Assembly (NCBI GenBank): GCA_023213395.1 | Contig: CM041465.1 | Location: forward strand, 135,043,741 to 135,107,740 | Direction of reading: 5' to 3' | From: Cycas panzhihuaensis | Lineage: Eukaryota; Cycadophyta | Length of the DNA: 64,000 bases | Shown here: positions 12,440-28,119 of the stretch, piece by piece | Layout: each line of letters opens with the position of its first letter | Numbering within the stretch: position 1 is the stretch's first letter | Notes under the pieces: generated by a model | What the model saw: only the letters and a program-made list of their open reading frames with translations | Told to the model about the DNA's origin: nothing | Database searches by the model: none | Position numbers and translations under genes: made by a program

Positions 12440-13670
12440 GTCATAGACCTTATATGACTTAGATGTTGTACTATAACCAAGGAAAATATATTTGATGCTA
12501 TGATCGTCTAACTTGGATCTTTGTTAATCAGGAATATGAGCATAAGCAAGGCATCTGAATACTCTAAGATGATGTATACTTGGTTTGTAACCAGTCTAAG
12601 CTTCTTCAAGAGTTTTCTAGGGCTTTAGTGGAGCACCTATTGAGTAAGTAAACAATCGTATCTACTGCTTCAACCCAAAACTCATGTCCCAAATTCTTGT
12701 CCTTAAGCATACACCTAGCAATTTCGAATATAGTGTGATTTTTCCTCTCCACTACACTGTTTTATTATAAGGTGTAAGGATTAGTAAACTATCTTCTAAT
12801 GCCATGGTGTACACAATAATCTTTAAATGTATTAGAGATAAATTCTCCCCTATTACCTAATCTTAGGGATAGTAATTTGTATCCACTTTGTCTCTCCACA
12901 AAGGTTTTGAAGTTAACAAAGTGTTGGAAGGTATCAAATTTATACTTGAGGAAGAACACCCATGTCTTCCTTGTGAAATCATCTATGAATGCGATGAAGT
13001 ACCTAGAACCTACTACTGAGGGAATGTTCATAGGACCATAAATATCTATGTATACTAATTGGAGTGGACCTGATGCTTTATGACTAAAATCTAGAAAACT
13101 TTCCCTATGATGTTTGCAAAGAAGGCACCCTTCACATAAGTTTTTGTTTACCTCAATATATGGTAGTCCATTGATCATATCCATCCGCTTCATAAGGGCC
13201 AAACTATTATAATTGAGATGGCCAAATCTTCTATGCCACAACTTGCTATCTAATTTAGCTGAAGTTTGTAAGGCATATATATCTGAAGGAGTAAGAATAA
13301 GCTTGAATAAGCGATCCTTTGTCATTTTCCCTTTGGTAACTACAACTTTATTTCTCTTTTTATCTTTGATCACACACTCACTATTATCAAAGATAATTTT
13401 GTAGTCATGTCCCATCATCTGCCCTATTGATAATAAGTTTTTCTTTAGAGCTAGGATATACAAGACATCATCTAGATGTCTATATTCTCTTACATCCATC
13501 ATTAGAGCTATATTGCCTCTACCAACTAATTTGTGGGAGGTATTATCTCCAAATATAATGGACCCTTTTCTACTTTTGTCCAAAGTTTGAAAGAAGTGTT
13601 CCTTATGTGTCATATAGGTTGAACATCCTGAATCAATGTACCAATTATCATCCTCTTCCTCTTTAGCAGT
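12440..13670 (-). pseudogene. Copia-B protease and integrase
   Basis: The protease active site WYIDSGCS (about 13640) is intact. The open stretch 13613-12789 carries the rest of the protease and the integrase zinc finger (WHRRFGH, then CEGCLLC), and the first catalytic Asp in VYIDIYGPM. The second catalytic position reads LRLGNRGEF where the family has LRxDxGGEF, so the Asp has become Gly. VVERKNHTI, with the Glu, follows after stops near 12770. The C-terminal part (FRCLAYAHIP, YDPKLRKVILSRDVKF) runs to about 12400. Confidence 0.9.
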
Positions 13671-13679
13671 GAAGCTAGA

Positions 13680-14812
13680 TAGAAATAACCTATTATTGTC
13701 CCTTGATTCAGTTGTATTATGGGCATTCCCTCTAGTAGGTGGTCCATGTTTTAAGAAACACTTATCTTCAAAATGGTCACTTCTATAGTAATATAAATAA
13801 TATAATAGATCTCTCCTTCTATAGCTTAAACTCCTACTTCATAGATGAGATCTATCAACATTAGAGGGTCTCCCCCTTTCCTCATAATATGGAGGAGGAT
13901 TTTCTCTTGGTTTATTATCATAGTAATCTTGATTAGACCTTAATAATTGAGGATTGCCTTGACAATTTGGATAACAAGTATGTCCTTTAAATTATTTCTT
14001 TTAGTTTGTATACCTAGGAAGGTTCTTATTATATTGATGTCCTCATTACCTCCTTTGATAAGGGGCTTGATATTTAGGAGGATCTTGTCTAACTTCCCTT
14101 TTAGGGTTCCTATCTCTTCTTTTTGGAGGTGATTCTTTGGACCTTGAAGTTCCTACTTAAGAATTAGATTGGATTCATACCTTTGTAGTAAATCCATGTT
14201 TAAGTGACTCATTGGCATTTTTCTATTCTTCTACTGACATGAGCATAACACTAAGTTATTCCAACTTTAATAGGCTTAGGTCATTTGACACACTTATACT
14301 TGTGGCAACCATTTCAAATCATCTAACTGTATCAATATATATTAAGATCTATTCAACCTCCCTTTGTTCTATTAAGATATCTCCAAGAGACCTCATTTGG
14401 TTAACTATATCTTATACTTTTGTCATGAATTATGTTACAGTTTCTGTGGGCATCATACATAAGTTCTCACTTTTACTTCTAAGATTCTGGAGCTTGGAAG
14501 ATGTAGCTCATTCATATATTGACTGAAGTATATCCTAAACTTCCTTTGATCTGATGGACTCACTAACCTAAGGGAAAATATGATCTTTAAGTGCACAAAA
14601 TATAAGTGTTAAAGCCTCATTATTCTTCTTGATATTTCTTTGTAGGTAACTTTCTCTGCATCAATAAGATTTAGACCTAATTTATTGTACCCTGGTTTTA
14701 CAATCTGCCACATCTCATTAGCTATGAAGATGGGTCCCATTATCATACTCTAATTCAACAAATTATTCTCATTAAATTTTGGAATAATCATATTACCAAA
14801 ACTTGAGGCCAT
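13680..14812 (-). pseudogene. Copia-B gag
   Basis: The start codon at 14812-14810 opens a copia capsid-like product (MASSFGNMIIPKFNENN...), with an Arg/Pro/Tyr-rich C-terminal region. A degenerate zinc knuckle near 13790 has HFEDKC retained but the first cysteines read as Tyr. Many TAG codons sit at Gln or Trp positions. Confidence 0.75.
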
Positions 14813-14865
14813 GTTGAGCTAAGGTTTTCATTATAAATGGGATAAAATAAAAAATGAGGTTTACA

Positions 14866-14937
14866 AGAGTTCAAATTTGAAGTTTACAAGAGTTAAATTT
14901 GAAGTTTAAAAGAGTTTAAATTTGAAGTTTGAACTAA
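14866..14937. repeat. Three tandem copies of a ~23-bp unit in the copia-B leader
   Basis: The unit has the form ACAAGAGTTxAAATTTGAAGTTT and is repeated three times between the gag start and the presumed 5' LTR. It lies in untranslated leader, so it may reflect slippage or act in RNA structure. Confidence 0.7.
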
Positions 14938-15100
14938 GTTTTAATGTTTCAAGTTTTACCTAAAGTTTCAAAAGAGAACTAGTACCTAATATGGCTATTA
15001 GGCTCTAAATTTATAGGTCTCTAAGGGAAACCTTTAGTTGCTATCTTATCTAGTGGCATTTGCCTATAGATGGTAAAACAGGGACCCAATATACTAGTAT

Positions 15101-16620
15101 GTGAGCTCAAGGCTCAATATACCTCAGTACATGAGCTGTTAAGAAGGTTTTTACATCCCCCTAAATTCTGGATCCACTTGTACTAGACTTATACCTAGCG
15201 ATAGATCTAACAGTGAAGGTTGATCAAACCAAGGCACTCACCCTCTCTAGGTGTAGCCTTGGTCTTTAAACACCAAATGAGGAAAAGGTTCTACACCCTA
15301 GCCTGCAACTGAATATACCTCATAGATAATGGTTTTTCTCATCCAATATGAGTAGGCCAATTAGCGTGCACGAGGTGGTAACTTTAGGGGTCCTAACCAT
15401 TCCCCTTGCAAGGCTAGAAATAAGGGTGTTTAATTAAAAAATTATCTTTTTAATGTGATAATAAATTGATTAATGCTTGTGGTATTGCCTAGCATTTAAA
15501 AAAAAATCCTTTTATACCAAAAATAAGGTAACTAAAAGGAAAAATAATATGCACTAAGCAATAATGAACAAATGAAATAAAGATATCTTTCAAATTAAAA
15601 ATATATATATATAAGTAATAATCTTTCCTTCAAATCTTAGTAAATAAAATGAATTAACTAATGAGCCTTTTCCTTTCCAATCAATCAAAAGAGTATTAAA
15701 TATTATTCAACCTAGTTTTCAACTTGATATTATATAGAAAACAAGGATCTAAATGCTCTTTTAATGCTTTAACCATATAAATTTGAAATCTAACTACTTT
15801 TAATCGTAAAAAGATAGACATTCAATGATATTCTTTAACTATGCTTGAATCTTTCAAAGCTAATAAGTAGCTAAAGAAAAATGAATGACCTTTATATCAA
15901 TGTAAAATGAAATATGCTACATTATGGAGATGATTAGCTATCCTTTTGAAAGTAGTAGATCCTTTTGAGAGTAGTAAAAAAACTAAAAATTTGAAGTGTA
16001 ACATTTGCTTTAGATGATAGAAATATCTAAAAATAACAAATTTCTACCAAGAAATATAGAAAATGAACAAATAGAGCATAAATTATACCTGTTTAATAAG
16101 GTAGCTCCACTTAGCTTACAGATAGCTTGAAGTGCTAAAAATCTTACTTTTTGATGTAAAAAATGCTTGAAAAATATAAACATAAAATAATAATAGCTTC
16201 AAGAATAAACTATTAGCGATCAATAATATAGATATAACCTTTTTGAGACAATGTAATACTTGAAAATTTATAAGATAAGGCCTATAAGGATTGAATAAGA
16301 AGCTAAAGATAACTAGCTTCAAACACCTACCAAATGATGTTAGATTTGATTGAAACCTATTTCAATCTAAAAAATATTAAAAAAACTTTTTGATGGATTC
16401 ATCTATTTGAAAAACAAATTTTTAAAACTCAAGATATTAAAAATTGAGTGTAGGGACCCTTTTTAGGGATTGAACATGAGCTATGAGGCTAAAATACTGT
16501 AAAAATTAGATTATAACTTTATGGAAATATATAAAACTACTCATATATAGATTAGAGACCTTTTAATGTGTTATATGCTAAAAAACTTTAAAGAAATTAC
16601 TTTAGAAATGTTGAATAATG
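15101..16620. other. AT-rich stretch without recognisable gene
   Basis: I see no coding domain. The first 300 bp may include the copia-B 5' LTR (a GTGCAC...TAACCA segment at 15367-15406 is weakly like its 3' LTR end). The rest is AT-rich, with a short (TA)n at 15600-15613. It may hold the lost left end of copia-C or outer-element sequence. Confidence 0.4.
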
Positions 16621-16624
16621 AAGA

Positions 16625-17560
16625 ACTAAGTTTAATTGAGTACCTTAACTTCACCAGCCTTAAATATCTATAAAATAGCTTCAAAACACTTTAACTTCTT
16701 TAGTAGATTCCTAGTGTATTTGGCTTGTGATGTGATAATTGAAACCTCCTTCTACTTAACTTTTATACTAAGATAATAAATCAGAAGTCCCAAATTCATT
16801 TCAAATATTTTTTCTAAATGAGTTTTTATTATTATAATCAATTTTGTATCACTTTCTGTAAGAATCATGTCATCTATATATACAATAATTATGGTAATCA
16901 AACCTTTGTTGATCTTTATATATAAACTATGATCTAATTCACATCTTTAAAAGTTGTTTTATAAGAGATATTTATCTAATTTATAATATGAAGCTCTTAG
17001 AGTTTACTTTAGTTTATATAGGGATTTTTTAAATCTATAAATAAGATGTTTTTAGCTAGTTTGTATATATCCATTTGGTTGTTGTGTATACACTTCTTCT
17101 TTTAGATCTTCATTTAAAAAAACACTCTTTACATCAATTTGGAAGATTTTCCACTTTTGTTGTGCTACCAAGGTGATAACCATTCTTATAATATTTAGTT
17201 TTTCTACTAGAGAGAAGGTTTTATCATGATTTATACCTATTGTTTAGGTGTACCCTTTAGTAACTAATCTTGCCTTATATTTTTCTATTCTTCTAATAGA
17301 ATTTTTTTTCACATTATACACCCATTTACAATTGATAATTAGCTTGCTAATAGGTGGTTCAACTAATTCCTACATTTTATTTTTAGAAATAGTTACCATC
17401 TCTATGTCCAATAGTACTTTCCATTTATCATATCATCTTACTTCCTTCCATGTTTGAGGTTTAGTTGAGAAAAATAGTGCTTGATGCTTCTAAGACCTAG
17501 TTTTATGATCAAACATGTCAACTTTTGTCTCTTCAATTATTTTAAGATACCATTTAGGTA
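16625..17560 (-). pseudogene. Copia-C reverse transcriptase (N-terminal and catalytic part)
   Basis: Reading the minus strand gives WKIFQIDVKSVFLN (about 17130), a degenerate YRFKKSLYKLKQ segment, then the catalytic IVYIDDMILTES (about 16880). FEMNLGLLIYYL follows, down to about 16640. The RNase H and 3' LTR were not found to the left, so the element is truncated or too decayed to recognise there. Confidence 0.8.
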
Positions 17561-17759
17561 TCATTTTGGAAGAAATTATCTAATGTCCTCCTCTTCTTCA
17601 AGACTTATTTCTCTAATAGGTGAGGAAACCCTTAAATTTTTTTTTTTTTTTGTTCCTATGTCTTCAAATGTAATCCTAGAAACCTCCTCAAGTAAGGGAA
17701 TAGTCATAGGAATACCTTTTGAAAATATTTTAATTTTTGGATACATCTCTTAACCTTTT

Positions 17760-18990
17760 TCAATATCTTGTTCATTAAAAATAATATCTTTGCTTACATA
17801 GACCTTATTTATTTTTGGGTCTATGCACCTATATGCCTTAGAATTCTTTTCATAACTAATTATTATGTATTTTATGCTTTTACAATCAAGTTTGGTTTCT
17901 TTCTTATTAAGAATGTGAATAAAAGCTTGACATCCAAATATTTTGAGGTTACGTTAGGCTTGTATCTTGTTCATGCTTCTTTAGGAGTTACCTTGTTTAA
18001 CACTTGAGTTAGACTTGTATTTATTAAATAGGCTATGATGTTTATAACTTCATCCCAATATGCATTTGGAACTTGTCTGCCATGTATTAAGTTTCAATCC
18101 ATTTCCATGATGCTTCTATTCATATGTTCTGTTATAACATTTGATTGAGGTGTATATGGCATAGTTATCTATTGATGTATTCCATGAGTTTTGAAAAAGA
18201 ACTGGAATTCTTTTGATAAGTATTCTCCTCCACCATCAGACTAGATACATTTTACTTTATTCTCGCTTCCCAACTATGGTTTGGTCTTAAATTCTTTGAA
18301 TTGATTAAATGTTTATGATTTGCTATAAAGAAAATATACCTATACTCTTCTAAAAAAATCATCAATAAATGTCAAAAATAATCTTACTCCATTGAGAAAG
18401 CTTAGAGTAATAGGCCTAAAGAGATCTAAATATACTAGTTCTAATTTACTTTATACTTGCCATACACTTTTTTGAAATGGAAATCTATGTTATTTTCCTA
18501 GTAAATAGCTTTTACAAACAAAAGAATGAAATGAAATATCTATCCCATCAACCATGTTAGAAATTTTTACTAATTCCAGTCTATCAATTGAGATATGTCC
18601 ATAATTCAAATGTTAAAGTTTGTTATTATCAGTACTTGAAATAATAAAGGACTTTACATCATCGTTTTGAGTAATAAAAATGGGAACAAAAAGTAGTTTA
18701 TAAAGATCATTGCTTTCTATACCTTTTTCCACTACTATCCCTCCATTTTTCATATCTAAAATATGATAGAATCCATTTTTATCAAAGATAGTTTTCAGTT
18801 TTTTCTTCTTGATTTGGGAAATAGATAGAAAATTTTTCTTTAAGCCTAGAACAAAGAGAGCATTGTCAAATTTTAATACTTTCCCTTTGATTTTAACTAC
18901 TATTATCCCAATACCTTAAATGTGAAGAGGACATTTATTCCCTAATTCTATTGATTTATTAAATGAATATGGTTTTAAGGATTTAAACCA
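17760..18990 (-). pseudogene. Copia-C protease remnant and integrase
   Basis: The integrase is recognisable on the minus strand: a degenerate zinc-binding region near 18600-18500, the first Asp in VYLDLFRP (about 18440), the second in SDGGGEYLS (about 18240), and the Glu in VITEHMN (about 18130). The C-terminal KIFGCQAFIHI and FNEQD motifs are near 17940-17775. Multiple stops break the frame. Confidence 0.8.
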
Positions 18991-18999
18991 TTATTTTCA

Positions 19000-19999
19000 T
19001 CCTATCATATTCATCTCTACTGCTTGTAATGAGTGTAGCTATGAAGGTCATATCTTCTTCTTCTTTAAAATTACTCTATTCTTTACTACAGTTTCTCATA
19101 GGTCATTTCCCTCTCTGAATCTCAACTCACCTTTGAGAGCATTAGTAGGGATAGTATCCTCCTTATCCATAATGGTAACATATATCAAAAGCTTGGTAGT
19201 TTTTATAAAAATATTTAGGTCTTATACAATTGAAGAAAACTCTAGAATCTCTTAAGGGAATATATCTTCCTCTACCTCTCCTTTCTTGCCATCTTCCTCT
19301 TATCTGATCTCCAGCATCAGGAGCTTGACTATGATCTCTAGAGCAAATCTATTCTTGACCTTTACTTCTTAAACTGAGTCTAGACAAGAAGGCTTATTCA
19401 ATTTTTAATTCTTTCTTGTATCTTTTATTTCTTTGTTCTTATCTTAATAGAAGACTAGTTAGGGTATTAAGAGTCATTGCTGTTGTTTGATCATTACTGG
19501 TAATTATATTTACCATATTATCAAATGACTTTGGAAGCTTGTTGACAATCATGTGCGCAAGATCTAATTCTAGAAGGTTTGATTTGGTACTAACCAAATC
19601 ATTTTTTATGGAAGCAATCTTATGAAAAAATTTAGAAACACTTTCTTTTTCTTTAATATGAAGTTTATATAATTCCTCTTTTAATACTACTATTCTAGCT
19701 TCATTCTTCTGATTATAAAGATTTGCATATACTTTCTAGATTTCTTTAGAGGAGTTCATTCCATTAGCATATAATAATAGGGAATCTAAAATTGATAATT
19801 TCAATATTGTGACACCTAAATTATTATTATCATCCTAGTTGGGTTGATAAGCAACATTAGTCAGTGTTTTCTCCTTCCTAGTAATAATATCTTAAGCATT
19901 TTTTCCCCTTAGAAGACTCTCAATTTTTATCTTCCAAATATGATAATTTAATGTAGTGAGTTTATCTTATTCACTGAAGGCTATAACAAAGGGGGCCAT
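19000..19999 (-). pseudogene. Copia-C gag
   Basis: A start at 19999-19997 opens a capsid-like product: LTTLNYHIWKIKIESLL, then ELYKLHIKEKESVSKFFHK and IVNKLPKSFDNMV. This is the usual copia gag_pre/UBN2 pattern. It is followed by an Arg/Gly-rich segment near 19300. Stops interrupt it. Confidence 0.75.
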
Positions 20000-20900
20000 C
20001 TTCAAAATGAGGGAAATAGATGTCAACAATAAAAGCAATAGGACTAGACACTAAGTGTTTATACAGTCATACAAAAATGTAGGTGCATAGAATGGGATGA
20101 AACTAGGTGAAAATGAAAGCTTTTAAATAGTAGATTCTGAATATATAAAAATTTATAGGAGATCTTTACTAGTTTGCTTAGAACCTACCTAAAAAACAAA
20201 ATCATGTGGTTAGAGTTTTCTGAGAAAATTATTTATAATTCTTTAAATCTTCTATAAAATCCTTCAAAATTATATGCCAAATATTTATTACAATTAGGGA
20301 AAGATATTCAAATAGAAAATACCCAGATTAATTAAGTGATTTGAACAAAATTTGATTAACTGAGTGATTTGATTAAAATTTTTAAATTTATCTCCAAACT
20401 TGTGCATAACTGAAAATCATCCAAAGCACCTTGAAAATGTTTGAATTTCAAAAAATGCCTTTAGAAAGGAATGGTGTATTCCTTGAGATAAGTTTTTTAG
20501 TCAAATTTTGGAAAAATGTAGGTAGTTTAAAATTGGCACGTCTGTATAGGCCTATACAATTCTATACTACACTATGTATGCATTTGTACTATTTGTAGTA
20601 CACCAAAAAACTTCTTCTTTAATGTCTTCATTAGAATTTAATAAAAAATAATGATCACATAGGTTCTTCTTTTCTTTCCTTAGAAAACTCTATTAAAACT
20701 CCTACTTTGATAATATAAAAATATTTGCAAAATAAAAATGCTTAATTATTCAAGAGATGGCCTCTCAATAAATACAAAGAGATTAAGTAACCAATTACTA
20801 TACGTAAGCCACTTATTAGTTTTACAAGAAAGAGGAATTATCACATAACCCTCATTAATTACTATACAACATAGGGTACATTAGTATATTAGAAAAAACA
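20000..20900. other. No gene seen; probable copia-C leader/5' LTR and outer-element sequence
   Basis: This stretch is AT-rich with no recognisable domain. It should contain the copia-C primer site and 5' LTR, but I could not define them. Confidence 0.35.
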
Positions 20901-22040
20901 TTATTCTAATAGCTTATTGTCACTGTTATGACAACCTTCAAAATTTTATTTTGTTCCCTATAGTGTCAAGTAGTTTTTGATCATGATTGAGGCTATGATA
21001 GACCTAAACAACCTAGTTCAAAGGTCCTAAACAACCCACACAACTATCATAGGTAGGAATGAAACCATCATGTGAGTTGCCCTAAATGTTAATATGGTCA
21101 TGAGGGATTTATACACAAGTTTTATATTTCTTGGCATATTTATACACTTTTAATTTTTCACATATACAAACCTTTTAGCATGAAAAGAGGTTGTAGTGAT
21201 GAGCCAACTTATGGGAGACCATGTTAACTAATAAATAATAGCATTATTTAATAAAGTTAAGCCACACAAAAGCTTAAAAATAGGACCATGAAGGTTAAGA
21301 CATGAGGAACTTAGGCAGTTTATATAACCTATCTCTAAGACCTTTCTGTATAGAAATGAGTGAACAAGGGAACTTTAGAAAGGTTGTTATAATCAACTAG
21401 ACTATCTAATATAACAAGGATCAAGTGGAACTACTATAGAGGCATACATCATGTAGTTAGATTACTAGATTATTACTTAGGTTGTGAGTCACATATTAGC
21501 AGAAGTAATATACTTATAAGACAACTGATTTTTTAAGAAAGCTTTAAAAAAGGGTGTGAGTATAAGGGGTCTATAGAGGGAAAGTGTTGGATAGCAAAGG
21601 ATACTCACAAATAGATTGTGCCATTAATAAGGTGCTATAACACTAAGACCTTTTACTATAAACATGAGTATGCATAGAAAGGATTGCCTTGGGGCCCTAT
21701 TGAACTAAAGTGCATAAAAGGAATCATGGCATCCTTGATAAAAAGGGCCTATTTGGCCTACAAATTTGAGTTTAGTATTGGAAAATGGTCCAATGGACTA
21801 TAAACACAGATATATTAGGAGAGATATATCTCTAGGTAATATGAGGGTAAAACAAGGTGTATTAAGGGCCTATTAATTATATCAATTAATAGCCATCTAG
21901 TGATATTTTGAAGCATGATATACGAACACTAGTTAGAATAATAGCAGTGTCAATCATATGAGATAATAGTTTGTAAAATAAGGGACTCAAGGGAATAGAC
22001 AGGGTAAAAATTTAATATTCCAAAGCTAGATTAGCATGAC
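20901..22040 (-). other. Outer element internal region, weakly collinear with the young element's aRNH side
   Basis: A block near 21690-21770 (GGGGCCCTA..., CATAAAAGGAATCATGGCAT, AAAAAGGGCC) resembles 50753-50820 of the young element. By position the decayed second RNase H should lie to the left, but no catalytic motif can be read. No intact gene is present. Confidence 0.45.
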
Positions 22041-22050
22041 TATAAAATAA
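22041..22050 (+). promoter_or_regulatory. TATA-box remnant of the antisense PMD-like gene (outer copy)
   Basis: TATAAAATAA lies 162 bp upstream of the ATG at 22203. The young copy has TATATAAG 164 bp upstream of the matching ATG. Confidence 0.55.
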
Positions 22051-22202
22051 GTTTTCTTTTAATTTTCATATCTCATTCTCTCATTTATGAGTCATTTTTT
22101 TTTCCTATTGATCTTTTTATCCTCATTTACTCTTGAGATCATTTGATCAAATGAGAGCTCAGATTCACACATAGTCAAAGGTGTAGAGTCTACATCACTG
22201 AG

Positions 22203-24690
22203 ATGGACAGTTAGGCACTAGATCTAATGGGATTAACACCTTAACTTTTTTGTAATTTGATTTGTTTTTCCTTTTTTTAAAGGTTTTTTAGGATAATACT
22301 CTAATTTTTTAGATTCTGGTGAAATGGGAACCAATTAGAGCCCTATTTATAACTAGACTAGTTAATTTGATGTCCTAATCATTTTGAAAAATTACCTTTG
22401 GTCTAAACTCATTAATTTTTTATATTTTTATAAATTTTCTTAATTTTTTCATCCATGAGATTCTTCACTAGATGATTTATTATAGAGCATAGTACCATAA
22501 AAAAATCTTGCAGTATTGTAAAGTAGGAAAATGCCATAGTACCATGAAAATAAAATTTTATGGTACCATAAAGATAGTAGTGGTATAAACTATCTATAGC
22601 GAGATAAATAGAAAGCTTCATAGGATGAGTTTTTATAACCATTTTTCTCATTAATTTCAATTTTTATAGCTAGTTTCAATAGGGTTTATCATGCGTTTAA
22701 CTTATTTTACTTTGTAGGATATTCATAGTGTTATTTCTAACTTGTTTTTGTTTATTTTTAGTAAGTTCTTATAAGTAATAATCATCAAGACTTAGGTGAA
22801 ATCATATTCATACTTACTTAAAATATGAATGAGTAAATGAGAGATAGATTAATATATTGTGGGCTCTTATAGATTATTACCTCCCACCAATATGACTTAG
22901 ATTAATATCTTATGATAGATATTATCTCTCATTGGGATAAAGGAAGGTAGGTATTCTACTTATCACTTGTGGGAGATGTCATAGTTACTCCTCATAATAT
23001 GAGGAGGATCTTAAGAGTTGCTTACACTTGGTAGCTCCCAAGTTAGGTGCCTTACCTAACACGATCAAGGTATATGGATGATTAGTGAGGTTCTTTTATC
23101 GACCTAGGGAGTGGGATAAGCAAGGTAACATTATTAATCACTTTATAAAGCCAAGAGTTTTACCAATGTGGAAGCTCATAGTATGCACCATCCTATTTTG
23201 TATTTCCTCCTACTAGAACTATACAAAGTTTCCCAGTAGGTAGATGGAGGTAGGCAGTTGGTGTGAGGCAAGTAAGCAACTTGACTAGGCCACATTGATT
23301 ATGGCCAAAATGAGGGCCCAACTTGATAAATTCTATTGAGTAGGCCATATTGGTCTTTCCTAATATACTCTTCTATAGTATGATTTTTTTGACTACTTTA
23401 GGGGAATAGAGCCAAGAGCAAGACCACAACTAATATCCAATGGAGAGCCTTTATTTATAGGTGGTCTACTCACTTTTATAATCTTGTTGCCATAGACTAG
23501 TAAGAAGGACAACATATGTTGAGTCCCTTGATATGATAAGGATGGATAAATACAATATAGATCCCTATGTTGGAGTCTATTGGGACTCAAATATGGGGGA
23601 GGAGGTAGTAGCCACTGAGGGAGGAAAGGGAGGAGGAGATGAGGCATACGCATTATTTGTAATTGATGGAGTACCATAGGGAGATCCTACTTAGATCATA
23701 GTTATAACTAAGGCAATGAAGGGCCTAAAAAGAGTAGATTAGGCAAGTGGAACTAGTTGAGATGATGATGATAAGGGTCACATTGATGATATCTATTCTC
23801 CCTACCTTTCTATTTCCTTCAATACTTTATAATTTCATTTTAAATTTTGGTTCAATTACTAATTTAATAGTTCATATAGATCCTAACTTACTCTTCTTAT
23901 ACTCTATATTACAAATGGGGGGTTTACCTCAGATTTTACTCACCAAGCCCTAGATTCTCTATTCATCATGGTGTACATAGAGGGGTAGCCTCTAATACTA
24001 GACAAAGATGAGCCAACCCTTGCATGGCCACATACAATAGCATTTTCTCCTATTTTTAGCCATGCAAGAGGCTAAGTGAGGGGAGTTATAAATAGAGACA
24101 ACCTAAAGAGATACTACAATCATAAAGCAAGATGCCACTATCATCCAACTTCATGGGATAGTAGATCAAGGAGGGTAAAGGGTACACAATCCATATGGGA
24201 CTATCATACTAGTAACAATACCCTCATTATAGGTTGTCCTAAGGGGTAAAGGTATAGATAGTCATCCTGCAAACTTGGATCATAGTTTTGATGAGGAAGA
24301 GCGATTAGATGAAGAGTAAGAGGGATCAAACATAGGCAAGATATGGTGATTTGGTTGATTACTTAGCTAAGAGATCATTGCAAATTCACTCAAGGGCCTA
24401 CACTTCCACTAAGTAAAGAGGTGATAAGAGGAGACAAAGTGATGAGATGAGTGAGGAGGGGCCTTCTTAATGTCCTATAGTAGAATATCCCACTAGTAGC
24501 TCTGAGATACCATAGAAATGAGTGGTAGTTAGGGTGAGACATATGGTGCACCTATATATTATATATTATCATCATACTATTTTTAGGAAAGGTAAGTTAG
24601 CTTAGTGGGAGTTAGAGTATGTGTATCTGCTAGTTCATTGAGCCTTTGTATACCCTCATAAACACTCTAGATCTCTTGATACTTTACACA
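22203..24690 (+). pseudogene. Antisense PMD-like gene, decayed copy in outer element
   Basis: The plus strand aligns with the young element's antisense gene at 51102-53611. The first exon is 24 nt here too (22203-22226). The donor GT has become AT at 22227, and the acceptor TTTGTAG ends at 22717, giving a 491-nt intron. Exon 2 starts at 22718. A clear block of homology at 22913-23010 (TCATTGGGATAAAGGAAGG... CTTATCACTTGTGGG) matches the PMD core of the young copy (CCATTGGGACAGGAGGAG..., CACCTACCACAGG). The remainder is full of stops. It lies on the strand opposite to gag-pol, as in the young element. Confidence 0.65.
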
Positions 24691-24894
24691 TACATACTTT
24701 TATATGTATGTGTGTGTGTGTGTAGGATGCTAACTTAAGCTCATACATTTTGATCTACATCTACTATGTTAAACACGTTTCACCTATGTTTGAGCCCTTA
24801 GTATTATTCATGCATATTTTACTTTATCACATGGATAACATATAATGCACACATAATACCTTTGAAACAAAAATAGTTTATTCTTAATTTTAGA

Positions 24895-25762
24895 GTTTTT
24901 TTTTTGGTAAGATAAAATGAATTTATAGTGGGTTTGAGCAGGATCCCACAACTTATTACATCGGGGAACTTTGAGCTACCATGAGATATTTGACTGTGAC
25001 ATCCCCACGGTCTAGGCTAGAAAGCTACCTGCCGGGACAAGCCCCACGGCTAGCTGTTACAGATCATATCCTTCTCTACCAGAACCATAAGATCCCTAGG
25101 GAAGTCACTCTTCCACACTTGACCTTCCCAATGCCTTACCCCCCAGTTTGCCAAAAAATTAGCTGGTTTATTTCCTTCACTCAGAGTATGCCTTATACGG
25201 ACTTCAGCCAGTCCCTTTATGAGCTCTTTGGCATCATTAAAAAGGGACTGGAATCTCCAGTCTGGGAGAGCCTCACCTTTTAATGTCTTAATCACCACCT
25301 CTGAATCTCCCTCTAATACCAGACGCTGAAGATTACCTTCAACTGCTAGGTCAAGCGCTTTAAACATAGCTTGCATTTCCGCATAGTGATTTGTCTGACA
25401 TTCGTAGTAGTCCGCAAAAGCCTAGATAGGGGAGCCAGAGCTATCCCTACAGATACCCCCACCACCCGGCTTCCAGGATTCCCTTTAGCAGCCCCATCAA
25501 AATTAACTTTGCTCCATGTCTCCTCAGGAGGCTGCCAACTACAACTTCTGGGCCTTGTAGCTTCAAATACAGGAAATATACCCCAATTACTGAGAATCCT
25601 GCTCTCCAGCATGGAAATACGTTTTTCTTTCACATTTCTAACGTTTTCTCTAATATCCGAGCATATTCTGATGAAGATGGCAATCTGATCCATCTGGTAT
25701 TCCTAGAAAATTCGCCGATTCTTCTCTTTCCATATATTCTAAGCCACAATCGGGACCGCAAT

Positions 25763-25790
<28 letters not shown>
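24895..25790 (-). mobile_element. 5'-truncated L1-type LINE tail with RNase H domain
   Basis: The minus strand encodes the C-terminal end of a plant L1 ORF2. [16 protein letters not shown] segment follows the RT zinc-binding region (about 25745-25690). The RNase H contains WSKVNFDGAAKGNPG (about 25530-25480) and, after a frame change near 25380, MQAMFKALDLAVEG, EGDSEVVIKTL and the C-terminal NKPANFLANWG (about 25150). Thus the Asp of FDGA and EGDS and the Glu at the frame break can be placed. A T-run at about 24895-24904 is the reverse of a poly(A) tail. The 5' side stops at the microsatellite. No target duplication was found. Confidence 0.85.
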
Positions 25791-28065
<2,275 letters not shown>

Positions 28066-28119
28066 GGGTTTTGCTACTTTTTTTTTTAAATAATAATATT
28101 AACAAATGACAGTTTATAC

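Larger units (their letters stand above)
10306..15100 (-). mobile_element. Copia-B: Ty1/copia element, coding region complete but decayed
   Basis: A full set of copia domains runs right to left: gag from 14812, protease near 13650, integrase, RT, and RNase H ending near 10600. A probable LTR lies at 10306-10584. I could not find a clear matching right LTR; the 5' boundary may lie between 15000 and 15420. Confidence 0.85.

Noticed and set aside
15367-15406. Right (5') LTR end of copia-B
   Set aside because: Only a short weak similarity (GTGCAC...TAACCA) to the presumed 3' LTR; not enough to set a boundary.
17248-18007. Plus-strand open frames of 69-90 codons with hydrophobic, membrane-like composition
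   Set aside because: They are antisense shadows of copia-C integrase and RT; AT-rich antisense gives Phe/Leu/Ile-rich translations.
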